Assembly (NCBI GenBank): GCA_020850535.1
Contig: JADZEM010000041.1
Span: 33,299-97,298, forward strand
Length of the DNA stretch: 64,000 bases
DNA from: Chloroflexota bacterium
Lineage (GTDB): Bacteria > Chloroflexota > UBA6077 > JACCZL01
Direction of reading: 5' to 3'
A program made the position numbers and the translations under genes. Positions 8,198-18,012 of the stretch are shown in pieces; positions within the stretch are counted from its first letter, which is position 1; each line of letters begins with the position of its first letter. The notes below the pieces were generated by a model. It did not search any database. It was not told the origin of the DNA and saw only the letters and a program-made list of their open reading frames with translations.

Positions 8198-9235
8198 ATG
8201 GCAGCATTTCGCGGTCCGCTCTGGTTCCTGGCCCGGCGGCTGGGAACCGTCTCCCTGACCCTGCTCGGCCTGGTCACCATCGTCTTCGCGATGACGAAGG
8301 TTATCCCGGGGGATGAGGCCCAGGTCGCGGCCGGGGCCGGCGCCACGCCCGAGCAGGTGCAGCGCATGCGCGTGCAGCTGGGGCTGGATCAGCCGGTGCT
8401 GGTGCAGTATGGCCGGTACGTCGGGCGGCTGGTGCAGGGTGACCTGGGCACGTCCGTCGTCAGCCACCGCCCCGTGCGGTCCGATATCGGGGCGGTGCTG
8501 CCGGCCACCGCCCAACTGGTGATCCTGTCACTGGCGCTGGCCCTGGCCGTCTCGATCCCGCTGGCGAGTCTGGCAGCGCTCCAGTCCGGGGCCGGCTCGG
8601 CCACGGCCAGCCGCGTGATGGTGATTGTGGCGGCGGGCCTGCCGACCTTCTGGCTGGCCCTGGTGCTGCAATGGGTGCTCGGATCGTGGCTGCGGCTGCT
8701 GCCGATCTCGGGCACGATGCCGGTCGGCACGTCGGTCCCGCCGGTCACCGGCATGACGGTGCTCGACGCGCTGCTCGCGGCCGACCTCGGCCTGAGCGCG
8801 GACGCGGTACGGCACCTGATCCTGCCGGCTGGCGTCCTGGCCGTCCACGCCGGGGCGCAGTTCTACCGGCTCCTTCGCGCCGAGATGCTGGCCGTCCTCC
8901 AGCGCGAGCACATCCTGGTGGCCCAGGCCAAGGGCGTCCCGATGACCCGGCTGGTGGTGGCGCACGCCCTGCCGAACGCGCTCGGGCCGGTCCTCACGCA
9001 GCTCGGCATCCAGGTCGGCTTCATGGTCGGCTCGGCGGTGCTGGTCGAGTCGGTGTTCAGCCTGCCGGGCGTCGGCTCGTACCTGTTCTACGCCGTCGAG
9101 CAGCGGGACATCTTCGCGGTGCTCGGGGCGGTGCTGACCATCGGCGTGATCGTCGTCGTCGCCAACTTCACGATGGATGTCGTGCAGCTCTGGCGCGACC
9201 CCAGAATCCGTGCGGCGCAGATCGGGGGGAGATAG
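8198..9235 (+). CDS. ABC transporter permease, DppB/OppB type
   Basis: 345 aa inner-membrane permease. The start ATG 8198 lies 20 bases after the binding-protein stop and gives the usual DppB N-terminus (LARRLGTVSLTLLGLVTIVFAMTKVIPGD). A TM1-linked periplasmic loop with QLGLDQPVLVQYGRYVGRLVQGDLG, conserved in this family, is present. The cytoplasmic EAA-type loop is REHILVAQAKGVPMTRLVVAHALPNALGP. Six membrane spans are expected. It should pair with the DppC-type permease that starts 6 bases after its stop. A frame extending upstream to 8015 overlaps the preceding gene and is not supported by a start signal. Confidence 0.92.
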   Translation: MAAFRGPLWFLARRLGTVSLTLLGLVTIVFAMTKVIPGDEAQVAAGAGATPEQVQRMRVQLGLDQPVLVQYGRYVGRLVQGDLGTSVVSHRPVRSDIGAVLPATAQLVILSLALALAVSIPLASLAALQSGAGSATASRVMVIVAAGLPTFWLALVLQWVLGSWLRLLPISGTMPVGTSVPPVTGMTVLDALLAADLGLSADAVRHLILPAGVLAVHAGAQFYRLLRAEMLAVLQREHILVAQAKGVPMTRLVVAHALPNALGPVLTQLGIQVGFMVGSAVLVESVFSLPGVGSYLFYAVEQRDIFAVLGAVLTIGVIVVVANFTMDVVQLWRDPRIRAAQIGGR

Positions 9236-9240
9236 CTCCG

Positions 9241-10140
9241 ATGATCGTCCCGGCTGAAACACCCGCACCCGCACCTGCGCCCACGCCGTCAGCCGCCGTT
9301 GCTGCGCCAACCCGCGCACCCGGGCGCTTCCGAGTCTCCCTGCTGGAAGCGGTCGTCGGGCTGCTCGTGCTCACCATCTTCGGCGCGGCGCTCTTCGGCC
9401 CGATGATCGCCCCCTCCTCGATCTACGCCTCAGACATCCTGAACTCCCTGGAGCCGCCGAGCGCCAGGAACTGGCTCGGGACGGACGACCAGGGCCGCGA
9501 CGTCTTCTGGCGGATCGTGGCGGGCAGCCGCGAGAGCCTGCTCTCGGCCATGGTCATCGTGCTGGGCTACTCGACGGTCGGCGTGCTGGTGGCGACGGTC
9601 GCGGCGGTTGGCGGACGCTGGGTTGACGAGACCCTGATGCGCCTCACCGACACCGTGCTGGCGCTGCCGGGCATGCTGGTGGCGCTCGGGTTCGCGGCGG
9701 CGCTCGGGCCGAGCCTCAAGAGCGCCATCATCGCGATGATCCTGGTCGGCTGGCCGGCAACGGCCCGCTTGCTGCGCGGCATCATGCGCGAGACGATGGC
9801 GATGCCGTACGTGGACAGCGCCCGGGTGCTCGGCGTCTCGCGGTTCCGCCTGATGGTGCACCACGTCCTGCCGAACTCGCTCGACGTACTGATCGTCAAG
9901 TGGGCCGCCGACATCGGCTTCACGATCCTGGTGCTGGGCGGACTCTCGTTCATCGGGGTGGGCGCGCAGCCGCCGAGCGCCGAGTGGGGGGCGATGGTGG
10001 CCCAGGCCCGAGGGTACATCACGACCGCCTGGTGGGCGGCCCTCTTCCCGGGCGTGGCGATTGCGCTGACGGCCACGGCGTTCGGCCTGTTCGGGGAGAT
10101 CCTCCAGGTGCGCCGCAACCCGATGCTGAGGGACGCATGA
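9241..10140 (+). CDS. ABC transporter permease, DppC/OppC type
   Basis: 299 aa inner-membrane permease with the short Pro/Ala-rich cytoplasmic N-terminus usual for DppC, then a first span (LLEAVVGLLVLTIFGAALFGPMIAP) and the family signature NWLGTDDQGRDVFWRIVAGSRESL. The EAA loop reads YVDSARVLGVSRFRLMVHHVLPNS. The start is ATG 9241, five bases after the upstream stop, following a GGGGGGAGATAG Shine-Dalgarno stretch that overlaps that stop. Its own stop overlaps the start of the ATPase gene (ATGA at 10137-10140), so translation is probably coupled. Confidence 0.92.
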   Translation: MIVPAETPAPAPAPTPSAAVAAPTRAPGRFRVSLLEAVVGLLVLTIFGAALFGPMIAPSSIYASDILNSLEPPSARNWLGTDDQGRDVFWRIVAGSRESLLSAMVIVLGYSTVGVLVATVAAVGGRWVDETLMRLTDTVLALPGMLVALGFAAALGPSLKSAIIAMILVGWPATARLLRGIMRETMAMPYVDSARVLGVSRFRLMVHHVLPNSLDVLIVKWAADIGFTILVLGGLSFIGVGAQPPSAEWGAMVAQARGYITTAWWAALFPGVAIALTATAFGLFGEILQVRRNPMLRDA

Positions 10141-11180
10141 GCAGCGCGACGGTACGCTCTCCCCTGACCGTGGATCATCCTGGCTCCGCCTCCGCGCCGT
10201 TGCTCGCGGTTGACCAGTTGTGCGTGAACGTGCCGACCGAGCGCGGCCCCCTGCGGCTGGTCGAGCAGTTCGACCTGACGCTCGCGGCCGGCGACCGCGT
10301 CGCGCTGGTCGGCGAGTCCGGCTCCGGCAAGACCGTCACCGCCCGCGCCATCATGCGGCTGAACCACCGGCTCCACGTGACCGGCTCGATTCGGCTCGAC
10401 GGCGTCGATCTCCTGAAGCTCGGCGAGAAGGAGATGACGCGCATCCGGGGCAGCCGCATCGGGATGGTCTTCCAGGACCCGATGGACGCGCTCAACCCGC
10501 TCCAGACGGTCGGGGATCAGGTGGCCGAGCCGCTGATCCTGCGTGGCACCTCTCGCAAGGAGGCGCTGGCCCGTGCCCAGGCGATGCTCGAAGAGCTGGG
10601 CGTCGCGCGGGCCGCCGAGCGCATGAAGGCGTACCCGCACGAGTTCTCGGGCGGGATGCGGCAGCGCGTGGTGCTGGCGATGGCCCTCATCGGCGAGCCA
10701 GACGTGCTGATCGCCGACGAGCCGACGACGGCGCTCGACGTGCGGGTGCAGCGGCAGGTGCTCAATCTGCTGGACGAGGTTCAGCAGCGGCGCAAGTTCG
10801 CCGTGCTGCTGATCACCCACGATCTGGCCGTCGTGGCCGGCTTCGCAGACCGGGTGGTGGTGATGTACGCCGGACGGAAGGTCGAGGAGCACCCCACCGA
10901 GCGCCTGTTTGCCGCGCCGGCCCACCCATACGCCTCGGCGCTGTTGCAGGCGCTGCCGCGCATCGACCGGCCGCCGGTCAGGCTGGAGCCGATCCCCGGC
11001 GCGCCGCCCTCGCCGGCCAGCCGCCCGCCGGGCTGCGCCTTCCATCCGCGCTGCCCGCAGGCCGTCGACCTCTGCCGCGAGGACGTGCCGCCACTGCTCC
11101 CAACCGCCGATGGCGGGATGGTCGCCTGCCACCTTGCCGACACCATCCCTGCCGAGTCCCCGCTGCCGGAGGCCCGATGA
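10137..11180 (+). CDS. ABC transporter ATPase, DppD/OppD type
   Basis: 347 aa cytoplasmic ATPase. Walker [10 protein letters not shown]-loop [10 protein letters not shown], signature FSGGMRQRV, Walker B VLIADEPT and an H-loop in LLITHDL are all present. The C-terminus has the oligopeptide-transporter extension with Cys residues ([14 protein letters not shown]). The start ATG overlaps the permease stop by four bases, and its stop overlaps the next ATPase start by four bases (11177-11180). This tight coupling implies stoichiometric production of the two ATPases that energise the DppB/C-type channel. Confidence 0.93.
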   Translation: MSSATVRSPLTVDHPGSASAPLLAVDQLCVNVPTERGPLRLVEQFDLTLAAGDRVALVGESGSGKTVTARAIMRLNHRLHVTGSIRLDGVDLLKLGEKEMTRIRGSRIGMVFQDPMDALNPLQTVGDQVAEPLILRGTSRKEALARAQAMLEELGVARAAERMKAYPHEFSGGMRQRVVLAMALIGEPDVLIADEPTTALDVRVQRQVLNLLDEVQQRRKFAVLLITHDLAVVAGFADRVVVMYAGRKVEEHPTERLFAAPAHPYASALLQALPRIDRPPVRLEPIPGAPPSPASRPPGCAFHPRCPQAVDLCREDVPPLLPTADGGMVACHLADTIPAESPLPEAR

Positions 11181-11986
11181 GCCTGCTGAGCGTCTCCCGC
11201 CTGACCAAGACGTTCCATGCCATCGGCAAGCCGCCCGTCCACGCCCTCAAGGACGTCTCGCTGGAGATCGACGAGGGACAGACGTTTGGGCTGGTGGGCG
11301 AGTCCGGCTCCGGCAAGTCCACGCTGATCCGCTGCATCGTCAAGCTGGAGCACCCGGACAGCGGCAGCATCGCCTACGACGGCATCGACGTGGTGCGCGC
11401 CTCGGGAGCGACCCTCGGGCGGTTCCGCCGCGAGGTCCAGATGGTGTTTCAAGACCCGCACTCCAGCCTGAACCCGCGCATGACCGTCGAAGAGCTGGTG
11501 GGCGAGGGGATGCTGGTGCACCGGCTGGAGCCGACCGCCGCCGCGCGCCGCGAGCGGGTGGGTGAGCTGTTGTCGCTGGTCGGGCTGACGCCCGGCGACA
11601 TGCGGCGCTACCCGCACTCGTTCTCGGGCGGGCAGCGCCAGCGGATCGCCATTGCGCGGGCGCTGGCCGTCCGGCCTCGGCTGCTGGTCTGCGACGAGCC
11701 GGTCTCGGCGCTCGACGTGTCGGTGCAGGCCCAGGTGATCAACCTGCTGGTGGACATGCAGGCGCAGCTTGGCCTGACGATGCTGTTCATCGCCCACAAC
11801 CTCGCCATCGTGCGCCAGATCTGTCAGCAGGTCGCGGTGATCAGCAGCGGGGAGATCGTGGAGCAGGGGCCGACCGAGGCGATCTTCGCGCGCCCGCGGC
11901 ACGAGTACACCCGCGACCTGCTGGACGCCGTGCCGATCCCCGACCCATCGGTGCGGCAGCGGGCGCGGCTGAGCGCACCAGCATGA
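11177..11986 (+). CDS. ABC transporter ATPase, DppF/OppF type, short form
   Basis: 269 aa. Walker A GESGSGKST, Q-loop FQDPHSSLNP, signature FSGGQRQRI, Walker B LLVCDEPVSALD and H-loop FIAHNL are intact. It is shorter than typical DppF proteins (about 320 aa) because it stops shortly after HEYTRDLLDAVPIPDP and lacks the Cys-rich C-terminal extension that its partner DppD-like ATPase has. The four-base overlap with the upstream ATPase supports an obligate heterodimer. The absence of the tail may be a lineage feature rather than damage. Confidence 0.91.
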   Translation: MSLLSVSRLTKTFHAIGKPPVHALKDVSLEIDEGQTFGLVGESGSGKSTLIRCIVKLEHPDSGSIAYDGIDVVRASGATLGRFRREVQMVFQDPHSSLNPRMTVEELVGEGMLVHRLEPTAAARRERVGELLSLVGLTPGDMRRYPHSFSGGQRQRIAIARALAVRPRLLVCDEPVSALDVSVQAQVINLLVDMQAQLGLTMLFIAHNLAIVRQICQQVAVISSGEIVEQGPTEAIFARPRHEYTRDLLDAVPIPDPSVRQRARLSAPA

Positions 11987-12010
11987 GTGTGGTTCGAAAG
12001 GGGAGGCGCT

Positions 12011-13306
12011 GTGCTCAATCCCGACAAGGTTCACCGGCGCGAGGGCTCCTTCTGGGTCAGCACGACCAACTTTGATCCCGAGGTCACCGCCGAGTTCTCC
12101 TGGCCCGATCCGTTCCTGGTCATCGACAGCACCCTGCGGAAGATGCTGTTCACGGCCGGCGCGCTGACCAGCATCGACGGCTTTGTACGCGTCGCCGAGG
12201 CGCTGGCCGAAGCCGGCATCAAGCATGAGAGCCTCAACATCAACTGGGCCGGCGGGCGCACGCCGATCCCGCGCGGGCTGGCACTGGTCAAGGCGATTGC
12301 CGGGCGTGACTTCGGCTTTGAGCTGAACGTCTACGCCGACACCCTGCTCTCCGACGGCGAGCGCCGCCAGCCCGTCACCGCCCGCGAGACGGCCGAGCTG
12401 CTGGCCGAGCACGGCGTCCGGACGCTCGGCGTCGGCATCGTGCAGGCGCCCTCAGCCGACGCCCAGGCCCGCCAGATGGACGAGCTTGCCGCCTACTTCG
12501 AGACCGTCCGCGAGCTGGGCCTCACGTCCACCGTGACGCTGGCCCGGGCGGGCTGGCGCGGCTTCGACAGCCTGGTGGCCGTCTCCAACGAGGCGATCGC
12601 GCTCGGGGCCACCCGCATGGACCTGATGGACTCGTCGAGCAGCCTCAGCCCCGAGGCGATGAAGGTCTTCGTGCGCCGCTACCGGCAGGGGCTGATCTCC
12701 GACGTGCCGGTCACCATGCACATGCACGACGACTTCGGGCTGGCGACGGCCGGCGCCATCGCGGCGGCCACGGCCGGCGCGTCGCCTGATGTGTCGGTGG
12801 CCGGCGTCTCCTACCGCTGTGGCTTCGCGCCGCTCGAAGAGGTGATCGTCAGCCTGGAAGTGCTGTACGGCGTGGACACCGGCATCAAGGTGGACCGGCT
12901 CCAGCCGCTGGCCGATCTGGTCGCTGCCGAGATGGGCGTGCCGATCCCGCCGCTCAAGCCGCTGGTGGGGCAGTACGCCTACCTGCGGCACATGCCGGGC
13001 GACGTCCTGGCCTGCCTGAAGGGGGGCCTCGATCAATTCCCTGCGCCGGCCGCCTGCGTCCACCCGAGCGTCATCGGCTCGCAGATGACCTGGGTCTGGG
13101 ACGCCCTGACCACCGACGCGAACGTGCGGGCGCTGGCGGCAACCATCGGGGAGACGCTCGCCGAGGACGAGGTGCCGGCGGTGCGAGCGGCGCTCGACGG
13201 CGCGGTGGACGCGATCACGACCTACCCGCGCTGGCTCACCGCCGAGCAGGCAACGGAGATCTGCCGCGCGGCGATCCGCGAGGCCCGCCGGGCGCCGGCC
13301 AGGTAA
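12011..13306 (+). CDS. DRE-TIM metallolyase (HMG-CoA lyase / isopropylmalate synthase-like), reaction unknown
   Basis: 431 aa TIM-barrel enzyme. The barrel-opening motif VIDSTLRKM corresponds to the D-x-TLR of the family, metal ligands lie in MHMHDDFGLATA, and a late motif GVSYRCGFAPLEEV matches the usual GxGxRAGNxxLEEV. Members perform metal-dependent C-C bond making or cleavage at a carboxyl/CoA or keto-acid substrate. GTG 12011 is chosen because GGGGAGG sits just upstream; an earlier GTG at 11987 has no such signal. It lies 24 bases after the ABC ATPase, so it is probably co-transcribed and may act on the imported compound. The third strand motif differs from IPM synthase and HMG-CoA lyase, so I do not assign a substrate. 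Confidence 0.82.
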   Translation: MLNPDKVHRREGSFWVSTTNFDPEVTAEFSWPDPFLVIDSTLRKMLFTAGALTSIDGFVRVAEALAEAGIKHESLNINWAGGRTPIPRGLALVKAIAGRDFGFELNVYADTLLSDGERRQPVTARETAELLAEHGVRTLGVGIVQAPSADAQARQMDELAAYFETVRELGLTSTVTLARAGWRGFDSLVAVSNEAIALGATRMDLMDSSSSLSPEAMKVFVRRYRQGLISDVPVTMHMHDDFGLATAGAIAAATAGASPDVSVAGVSYRCGFAPLEEVIVSLEVLYGVDTGIKVDRLQPLADLVAAEMGVPIPPLKPLVGQYAYLRHMPGDVLACLKGGLDQFPAPAACVHPSVIGSQMTWVWDALTTDANVRALAATIGETLAEDEVPAVRAALDGAVDAITTYPRWLTAEQATEICRAAIREARRAPAR

Positions 13307-13344
13307 GCAAGGCCCGCCCCCCCGTATCCTGCGCTATCCTCCTG

Positions 13345-13364
13345 TCGCGCCTTCGCAGGCGCGA
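13345..13364 (+). promoter_or_regulatory. Short perfect hairpin before the dehydrogenase ribosome-binding site
   Basis: Arms tcgcgcc (13345-13351) and ggcgcga (13358-13364) enclose a 6-base loop, directly abutting the GGGAGG ribosome-binding site of the dehydrogenase. There is no T-tract, so termination is doubtful. It could modulate translation or end the upstream transcript weakly. Confidence 0.4.
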
Positions 13365-13376
13365 GGGAGGCTGGCG

Positions 13377-14369
13377 ATGAAGGCTGCCATCTACTACGGA
13401 CCCCGCGATATCCGCGTCGAGGACATCCCACGCCCGACGCCCGGCCCGAACGAAGTCCTGGTGGCCGTGAAGGCCTGTGGGATCTGCGGGTCCGACCTGC
13501 ACACCTACCGCTACGGCATCTTCGAAGATCTCGGCGTCGAGCTGTCAGGGCGCGATGGGCGCGTCATGGGGCACGAGTTCGCAGGCGAGGTCGCGGAGCT
13601 GGGGCCGGGCGTCACCAGCCTCAAGGTAGGCGACCGGATCGGCGGGATCGGCCGGGGCGCCTACTCCGAGTACGCGATTGTCGAGGTCGGCGCACGGAGC
13701 GTCCATCCGCTGCCAGACGCGGTCAGCTTCGAGGAGGCGGCCACGTTCGAGCCGTTCGCCACCTCGCTGCACGGCGTGGGGCTGGCCGCGCTCCAGCCCG
13801 GCGAGACGGTGGTGGTGCTCGGGGCGGGCATCATCGGGCTGGGAGCGGTCCAGGCGATCCGCGCCACGACGACGGGTGTCCGCGTGATCGCCGTGGACGG
13901 GGCCGCCCCGCGCCTGGCGATGGCCCGCCAGATGGGCGCTGACGACGTGGTGGACTTCACGCACGGCAACCCGGTCGATCAGGTGCTGGCGCTGGTCGGC
14001 GAGCAGGAGATCCCACGTCTCGGCTACCCGGGCGGCAACGTCGATGCCGTCATCGACTGCGCGGGAGCCGTCAACTCGTCCCAGCAGGGCTTGCAGATGC
14101 TGAAGCAGGAGAACGGGCGGCTGGTGCTGGTGGCCCTGTTCGAGCACGATGGCCCGCTGGACCGGAACATGATCGTGCGGAAGCACGTCCGGCTGCTCGG
14201 CTCGTGGGCCTGGACCACCGAGGACATCCAGCACGCCGCCGCGCTGGTGCGGAGCGGCAAGGTGGACCGTCGGCCCCTCGTCTCGCACACGTTCCCGCTC
14301 GATCAGGCAGCTGAGGCGTTCGTGCTCCAGGAGAAGGGGCAGGCGATCAAGGTGGTCATCACGCCGTAG
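13377..14369 (+). CDS. Zinc-type alcohol/polyol dehydrogenase (MDR family) without structural zinc loop
   Basis: 330 aa NAD(P)-dependent medium-chain dehydrogenase. Catalytic-zinc residues are in KACGICGSDLHTY and MGHEFAGEV, and the dinucleotide fold begins VVVLGAGIIGLGAVQA. The lobe that in classical enzymes carries four cysteines for a structural zinc is missing: the chain runs directly from KVGDRIGGIG to AYSEYAIV. ATG 13377 follows GAGGGAGGCTGGCG. A 70-base gap with a possible -10 (TATCCT, 13335-13340) separates it from the metallolyase, so it may have its own promoter as well as read-through. The likely substrate is a secondary alcohol or polyol; I cannot be more specific. Confidence 0.86.
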   Translation: MKAAIYYGPRDIRVEDIPRPTPGPNEVLVAVKACGICGSDLHTYRYGIFEDLGVELSGRDGRVMGHEFAGEVAELGPGVTSLKVGDRIGGIGRGAYSEYAIVEVGARSVHPLPDAVSFEEAATFEPFATSLHGVGLAALQPGETVVVLGAGIIGLGAVQAIRATTTGVRVIAVDGAAPRLAMARQMGADDVVDFTHGNPVDQVLALVGEQEIPRLGYPGGNVDAVIDCAGAVNSSQQGLQMLKQENGRLVLVALFEHDGPLDRNMIVRKHVRLLGSWAWTTEDIQHAAALVRSGKVDRRPLVSHTFPLDQAAEAFVLQEKGQAIKVVITP

Positions 14370-14539
14370 CCGGGGTGTGCGTCGCCGGCGGCGGCTGTGC
14401 TGCCGCCTCGCGACCACCAGCAACACGAGACAACCTGACAGTGCAGCCGGCCGGGTGCACGCTCGCTCATGCTCGGTCGCTGATGCGTGAGGCTATCAGC
14501 GGCGGAGCGTGCACGTGAGGTGGAACAGCGGTCAACGGA

Positions 14540-15281
<742 letters not shown>

Positions 15282-15335
15282 TGAGATTCTGGCCGAGAAT
15301 ACGCTGCCGGTTCGTCCGGAAAGCGCCCGCCGGAG

Positions 15336-15344
15336 TGGTATGAT
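15336..15344 (+). promoter_or_regulatory. Extended -10 promoter candidate for the aldehyde oxidoreductase gene
   Basis: TGGTATGAT provides a TG-n-TATAAT-like extended -10 about 46 bases before the ATG at 15390. No convincing -35 hexamer is seen at 17 bases. The stretch just upstream (about 15235-15300) is noticeably A/T-rich for this sequence. Confidence 0.45.
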
Positions 15345-15389
15345 CGTGCCGAGTGGACTGACTCCGCCCACGATGAGGAGGCGAGCGGC

Positions 15390-17279
15390 ATGGCGCACGG
15401 CTTTACGGGCAAGATCCTGCACGTCGATCTGACGGAAGGTCGGCACTGGGTCGAGGAGCCCGACGACGCGTTCTATCGAAAGATGATGGGTGGTCGCGCC
15501 CTGGTCTCCCACTACCTGCTGACGCTGGTGCCGCCCGGCGCTGACCCGCTCGGTCCAGAGAACATCTTCGTGATGGCCCCGGGCATCGTGACCGGCTCGA
15601 CGTTCTCCGGCCAGGGTCGCAACGGCGTGGGCGCGAAGAGCCCCTTGACCGGCGGCCTGGGCAGCGCTGAGGCTGGCGGCTACGCCGGCTCCGAGCTGAA
15701 GCGGTCTGGCTACGATGCCGTGGTGGTCCGAGGGAAGGCGGCCAGGCCCGTCTACATCTGGATCAATGCCGGCAAGGTCGAGATCCGCGACGCCGCGAAC
15801 GTCTGGGGGCTGGACATCGCGGACGCCGAGCACAAGATCCGCGAAGAGGTTGGCGAGCGGACGGCCCGCACATCGCTGATCGGCCCGGGCGGCGAGAACC
15901 TCGTGCGGTTCGCCTGCGTCGTCAACGACATCTCGCACTTTGCGGGGCGGACGGGCGTCGGCGCGGTGATGGGCTCGAAGAACCTGAAGGGCCTCGCGAT
16001 CAAGGCGAAGGGCGCCCTGCCGGTCAACGACAAGAAGCCCAGCCTCGACCTCAGCAAGTGGATGACCGAGAACCTGGATCTGACGTGGCACTTCCACGAC
16101 GTTGGGACGGCTGGCGGTCTGCGCGCGCTGAGCCTCGCCGGCGGCCTGCCGACCTTCAACTTCCAGGAAGGCGCCTTCGAGGGCAACGAGAAGATCACCG
16201 GCACCACCATGCGCGACACGATCCTGATCAAGCGGGACACGTGCTACGCCTGCGCGGTGCGCTGCAAGCGGGTGGTCGAAGTTGAGGACAAGGAGCGCGG
16301 CATCTACGTCAACCCGATCTACGGCGGGCCGGAGTACGAGAGCCTCTCGGCGCTCGGGAACAACTGCGGCATCGACGACCTGATCGCGCTGGCGAAGGCG
16401 AACGAGCGGACTGCCGCCCTCGGCCTGGACAGCATCTCGACGGGCATGGTCATCGCCTGGGCAATGGAGGCCTTTGAGCGGGGGCTGATCACCAGAGAAG
16501 ACTTTGGCATCGAGCTGAACTTCGGGGACACCCAGGGGATGCTCGACATGGTCGAGGCGATTGGCAAGCGCTCCAACCCGCTGGGCGACCTGCTGGCCGA
16601 GGGATCGTACCGCGCGGCCCAGAAGGTCGGCAGGGGCAGCGAGGAGTTCGTCAACCACGTCAAGAAGCAGGAGTTCCCCCTGCACGAGCCGCGCATCAAG
16701 CACGCGCTCGGCATGGGCTACATGGTCTCGCCGACGGGCGCCGACCACATGCACAACATGCACGACGTGGCGGCAGTCAGCGAGGGGCCGTTCCTGAACC
16801 GCATGCGCGAGTATGACCCAAGCTTCACGACGGTCCAGGCGCACGGCTTCGACGAGAACAAGCTGAAGCTCCACTGGGCCTTCACGACCTGGCGGCACTT
16901 CTGCGACTCGGTGGGTCTGTGCCACTTCCTGCCGTACTCGCCGTCGCAGATGGTCAGCGTCGTCAACGGCATGACCGGCTGGGATGTGGACATCGACGAG
17001 CTGTTCGAGGTCGGGCGGCGCACGGCGACCATCGCGCGGATCTACAACCTGCGCGAGGGGCTGGACTCCACGACGGACACGCTGCCGAAGCGGTTCTTCC
17101 AGGAGTTCCGCAACAACAACTCGGCTACCGGCAAGCCGCTGGACGAGGCCGCGACGTATGCCGCCCTCAAGTGGCACTACCAGCGCAACGGCTGGGACGA
17201 GAACGGCGTCCCGACGCCGGAGACGCTGAAGGAGCTTGGATTGGAGGAGTACGCGGGGGCGCTGGCCGCCAGGGCGTAA
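15390..17279 (+). CDS. Aldehyde ferredoxin oxidoreductase family, tungstopterin/4Fe-4S enzyme
   Basis: 629 aa cytoplasmic oxidoreductase, the full length usual for the AOR family, which oxidises aldehydes to carboxylic acids with ferredoxin. The N-terminal pterin-binding half contains GGRALVSHYL, SGQGRNGVGAKSPLTGG and GPGGENLVRFA. The [4Fe-4S] cluster ligands are C285-x2-C288-x3-C292 (CYACAVRC) and C511 in the CDSVGLC motif. The GADHMHNMHD stretch corresponds to the region around the metal site. ATG 15390 follows GATGAGGAGGCGAGCGGC. A strong hairpin follows the stop, so it appears monocistronic. A small MoaD/ThiS-like protein is encoded 1.5 kb away and may relate to cofactor supply. Whether the metal is W or Mo cannot be read from sequence. 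Confidence 0.94.
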   Translation: MAHGFTGKILHVDLTEGRHWVEEPDDAFYRKMMGGRALVSHYLLTLVPPGADPLGPENIFVMAPGIVTGSTFSGQGRNGVGAKSPLTGGLGSAEAGGYAGSELKRSGYDAVVVRGKAARPVYIWINAGKVEIRDAANVWGLDIADAEHKIREEVGERTARTSLIGPGGENLVRFACVVNDISHFAGRTGVGAVMGSKNLKGLAIKAKGALPVNDKKPSLDLSKWMTENLDLTWHFHDVGTAGGLRALSLAGGLPTFNFQEGAFEGNEKITGTTMRDTILIKRDTCYACAVRCKRVVEVEDKERGIYVNPIYGGPEYESLSALGNNCGIDDLIALAKANERTAALGLDSISTGMVIAWAMEAFERGLITREDFGIELNFGDTQGMLDMVEAIGKRSNPLGDLLAEGSYRAAQKVGRGSEEFVNHVKKQEFPLHEPRIKHALGMGYMVSPTGADHMHNMHDVAAVSEGPFLNRMREYDPSFTTVQAHGFDENKLKLHWAFTTWRHFCDSVGLCHFLPYSPSQMVSVVNGMTGWDVDIDELFEVGRRTATIARIYNLREGLDSTTDTLPKRFFQEFRNNNSATGKPLDEAATYAALKWHYQRNGWDENGVPTPETLKELGLEEYAGALAARA

Positions 17280-17302
17280 CGCTCATTCCGCAGCCGATCA
17301 GG

Positions 17303-17334
17303 GAGGCCCCGCACGACCAGTCGTGCGGGGCCTC
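17303..17334 (+). terminator. Strong hairpin after the AOR gene
   Basis: Arms gaggccccgcacga and tcgtgcggggcctc form a perfect 14-bp stem with loop ccag, 24 bases after the AOR stop codon. No U-tract follows, which is common for terminators in GC-rich genomes. The symmetric stem could also serve the minus-strand pair that ends at 17461. Confidence 0.75.
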
Positions 17335-17460
17335 TGCATGGATGGGGAAGCTGGAGATTCAAGCGACGCCGGTGGCCGCCAGCAGCCAGTCTGGGAGTTG
17401 CTCGGGCCATCCACCGGTCCTGACGACATACAGAAAGTGGAGCTCATCTTCGCGGAAGCT

Positions 17461-18012
17461 CTACCCGGCTGGCGGCCTGGGCGCTCCATCAAGCCGACGA
17501 AGATCGTCCGGGTCTCGGTCGTAAAGCACGAGATAGCGCGGGCCGGCTGGCGTATCGATGACGCCCTGTACCGTTCCCGATTGTCCCGTTGCCTTGACGC
17601 GGACTCGTGCATCATGTCCGATGGCATCGCCACGCACTCGGTAGATGCGGGCTGACCGGTAGAGGCGATTGCCGACGCTCAGCAGCTCGAAGCGAATGTC
17701 GTGCAACCCATCATCGGTGCCGACTCTCCGTTTCAGATCACGGACGATGTGCTGATTCGGGCCTGCCACGTAGAAGTCGCTGAGATCCAGCTCCGAAATG
17801 CTCAATGCAGGGAGCAGCTCTAGGATTGCAGCATAGATGGGGCGCGAGCCAATCTGCCCACCGTCCGGCGACGAGATGGCCAGTTGCCAGACGCCGGTTT
17901 CGTCGTCCTGGAGCCAGGCTGCAACGTCGATCACGAAGCCGCGCGCTTCCAGAGCGTTGACAATAGCCCGCCCCGCTTCAAGGTCGACATCTACCAGTGT
18001 TGTCTTGTCCAT
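17461..18012 (-). CDS. Unknown protein paired with HEPN gene; candidate antitoxin/partner
   Basis: 183 aa, not assignable to a characterised family. It opens MDKTTLVDVDLEAGRAIVNALEARGF, followed by a region predicted to alternate strand and helix (residues about 1-115, ending RSARIYRV). I recall, unverified, a conserved hypothetical family that starts with the same DVD-EAGR block. A second part (about 120-175; RVRVKATGQSGTVQGVIDT, GPRYLVLYDRD) resembles a small SH3-like barrel. Its start codon lies inside the end of the HEPN gene (22-bp overlap, same strand), so the two are translationally coupled. The usual HEPN partner, an MNT nucleotidyltransferase, is absent. Partner/antitoxin function is inferred from position only. 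Confidence 0.7.
   Translation of the reverse strand: MDKTTLVDVDLEAGRAIVNALEARGFVIDVAAWLQDDETGVWQLAISSPDGGQIGSRPIYAAILELLPALSISELDLSDFYVAGPNQHIVRDLKRRVGTDDGLHDIRFELLSVGNRLYRSARIYRVRGDAIGHDARVRVKATGQSGTVQGVIDTPAGPRYLVLYDRDPDDLRRLDGAPRPPAG

Noticed and set aside
11987..12010. GTG 11987 as start of the metallolyase
   Set aside because: There is no Shine-Dalgarno sequence before it, while GGGGAGG stands just before GTG 12011.
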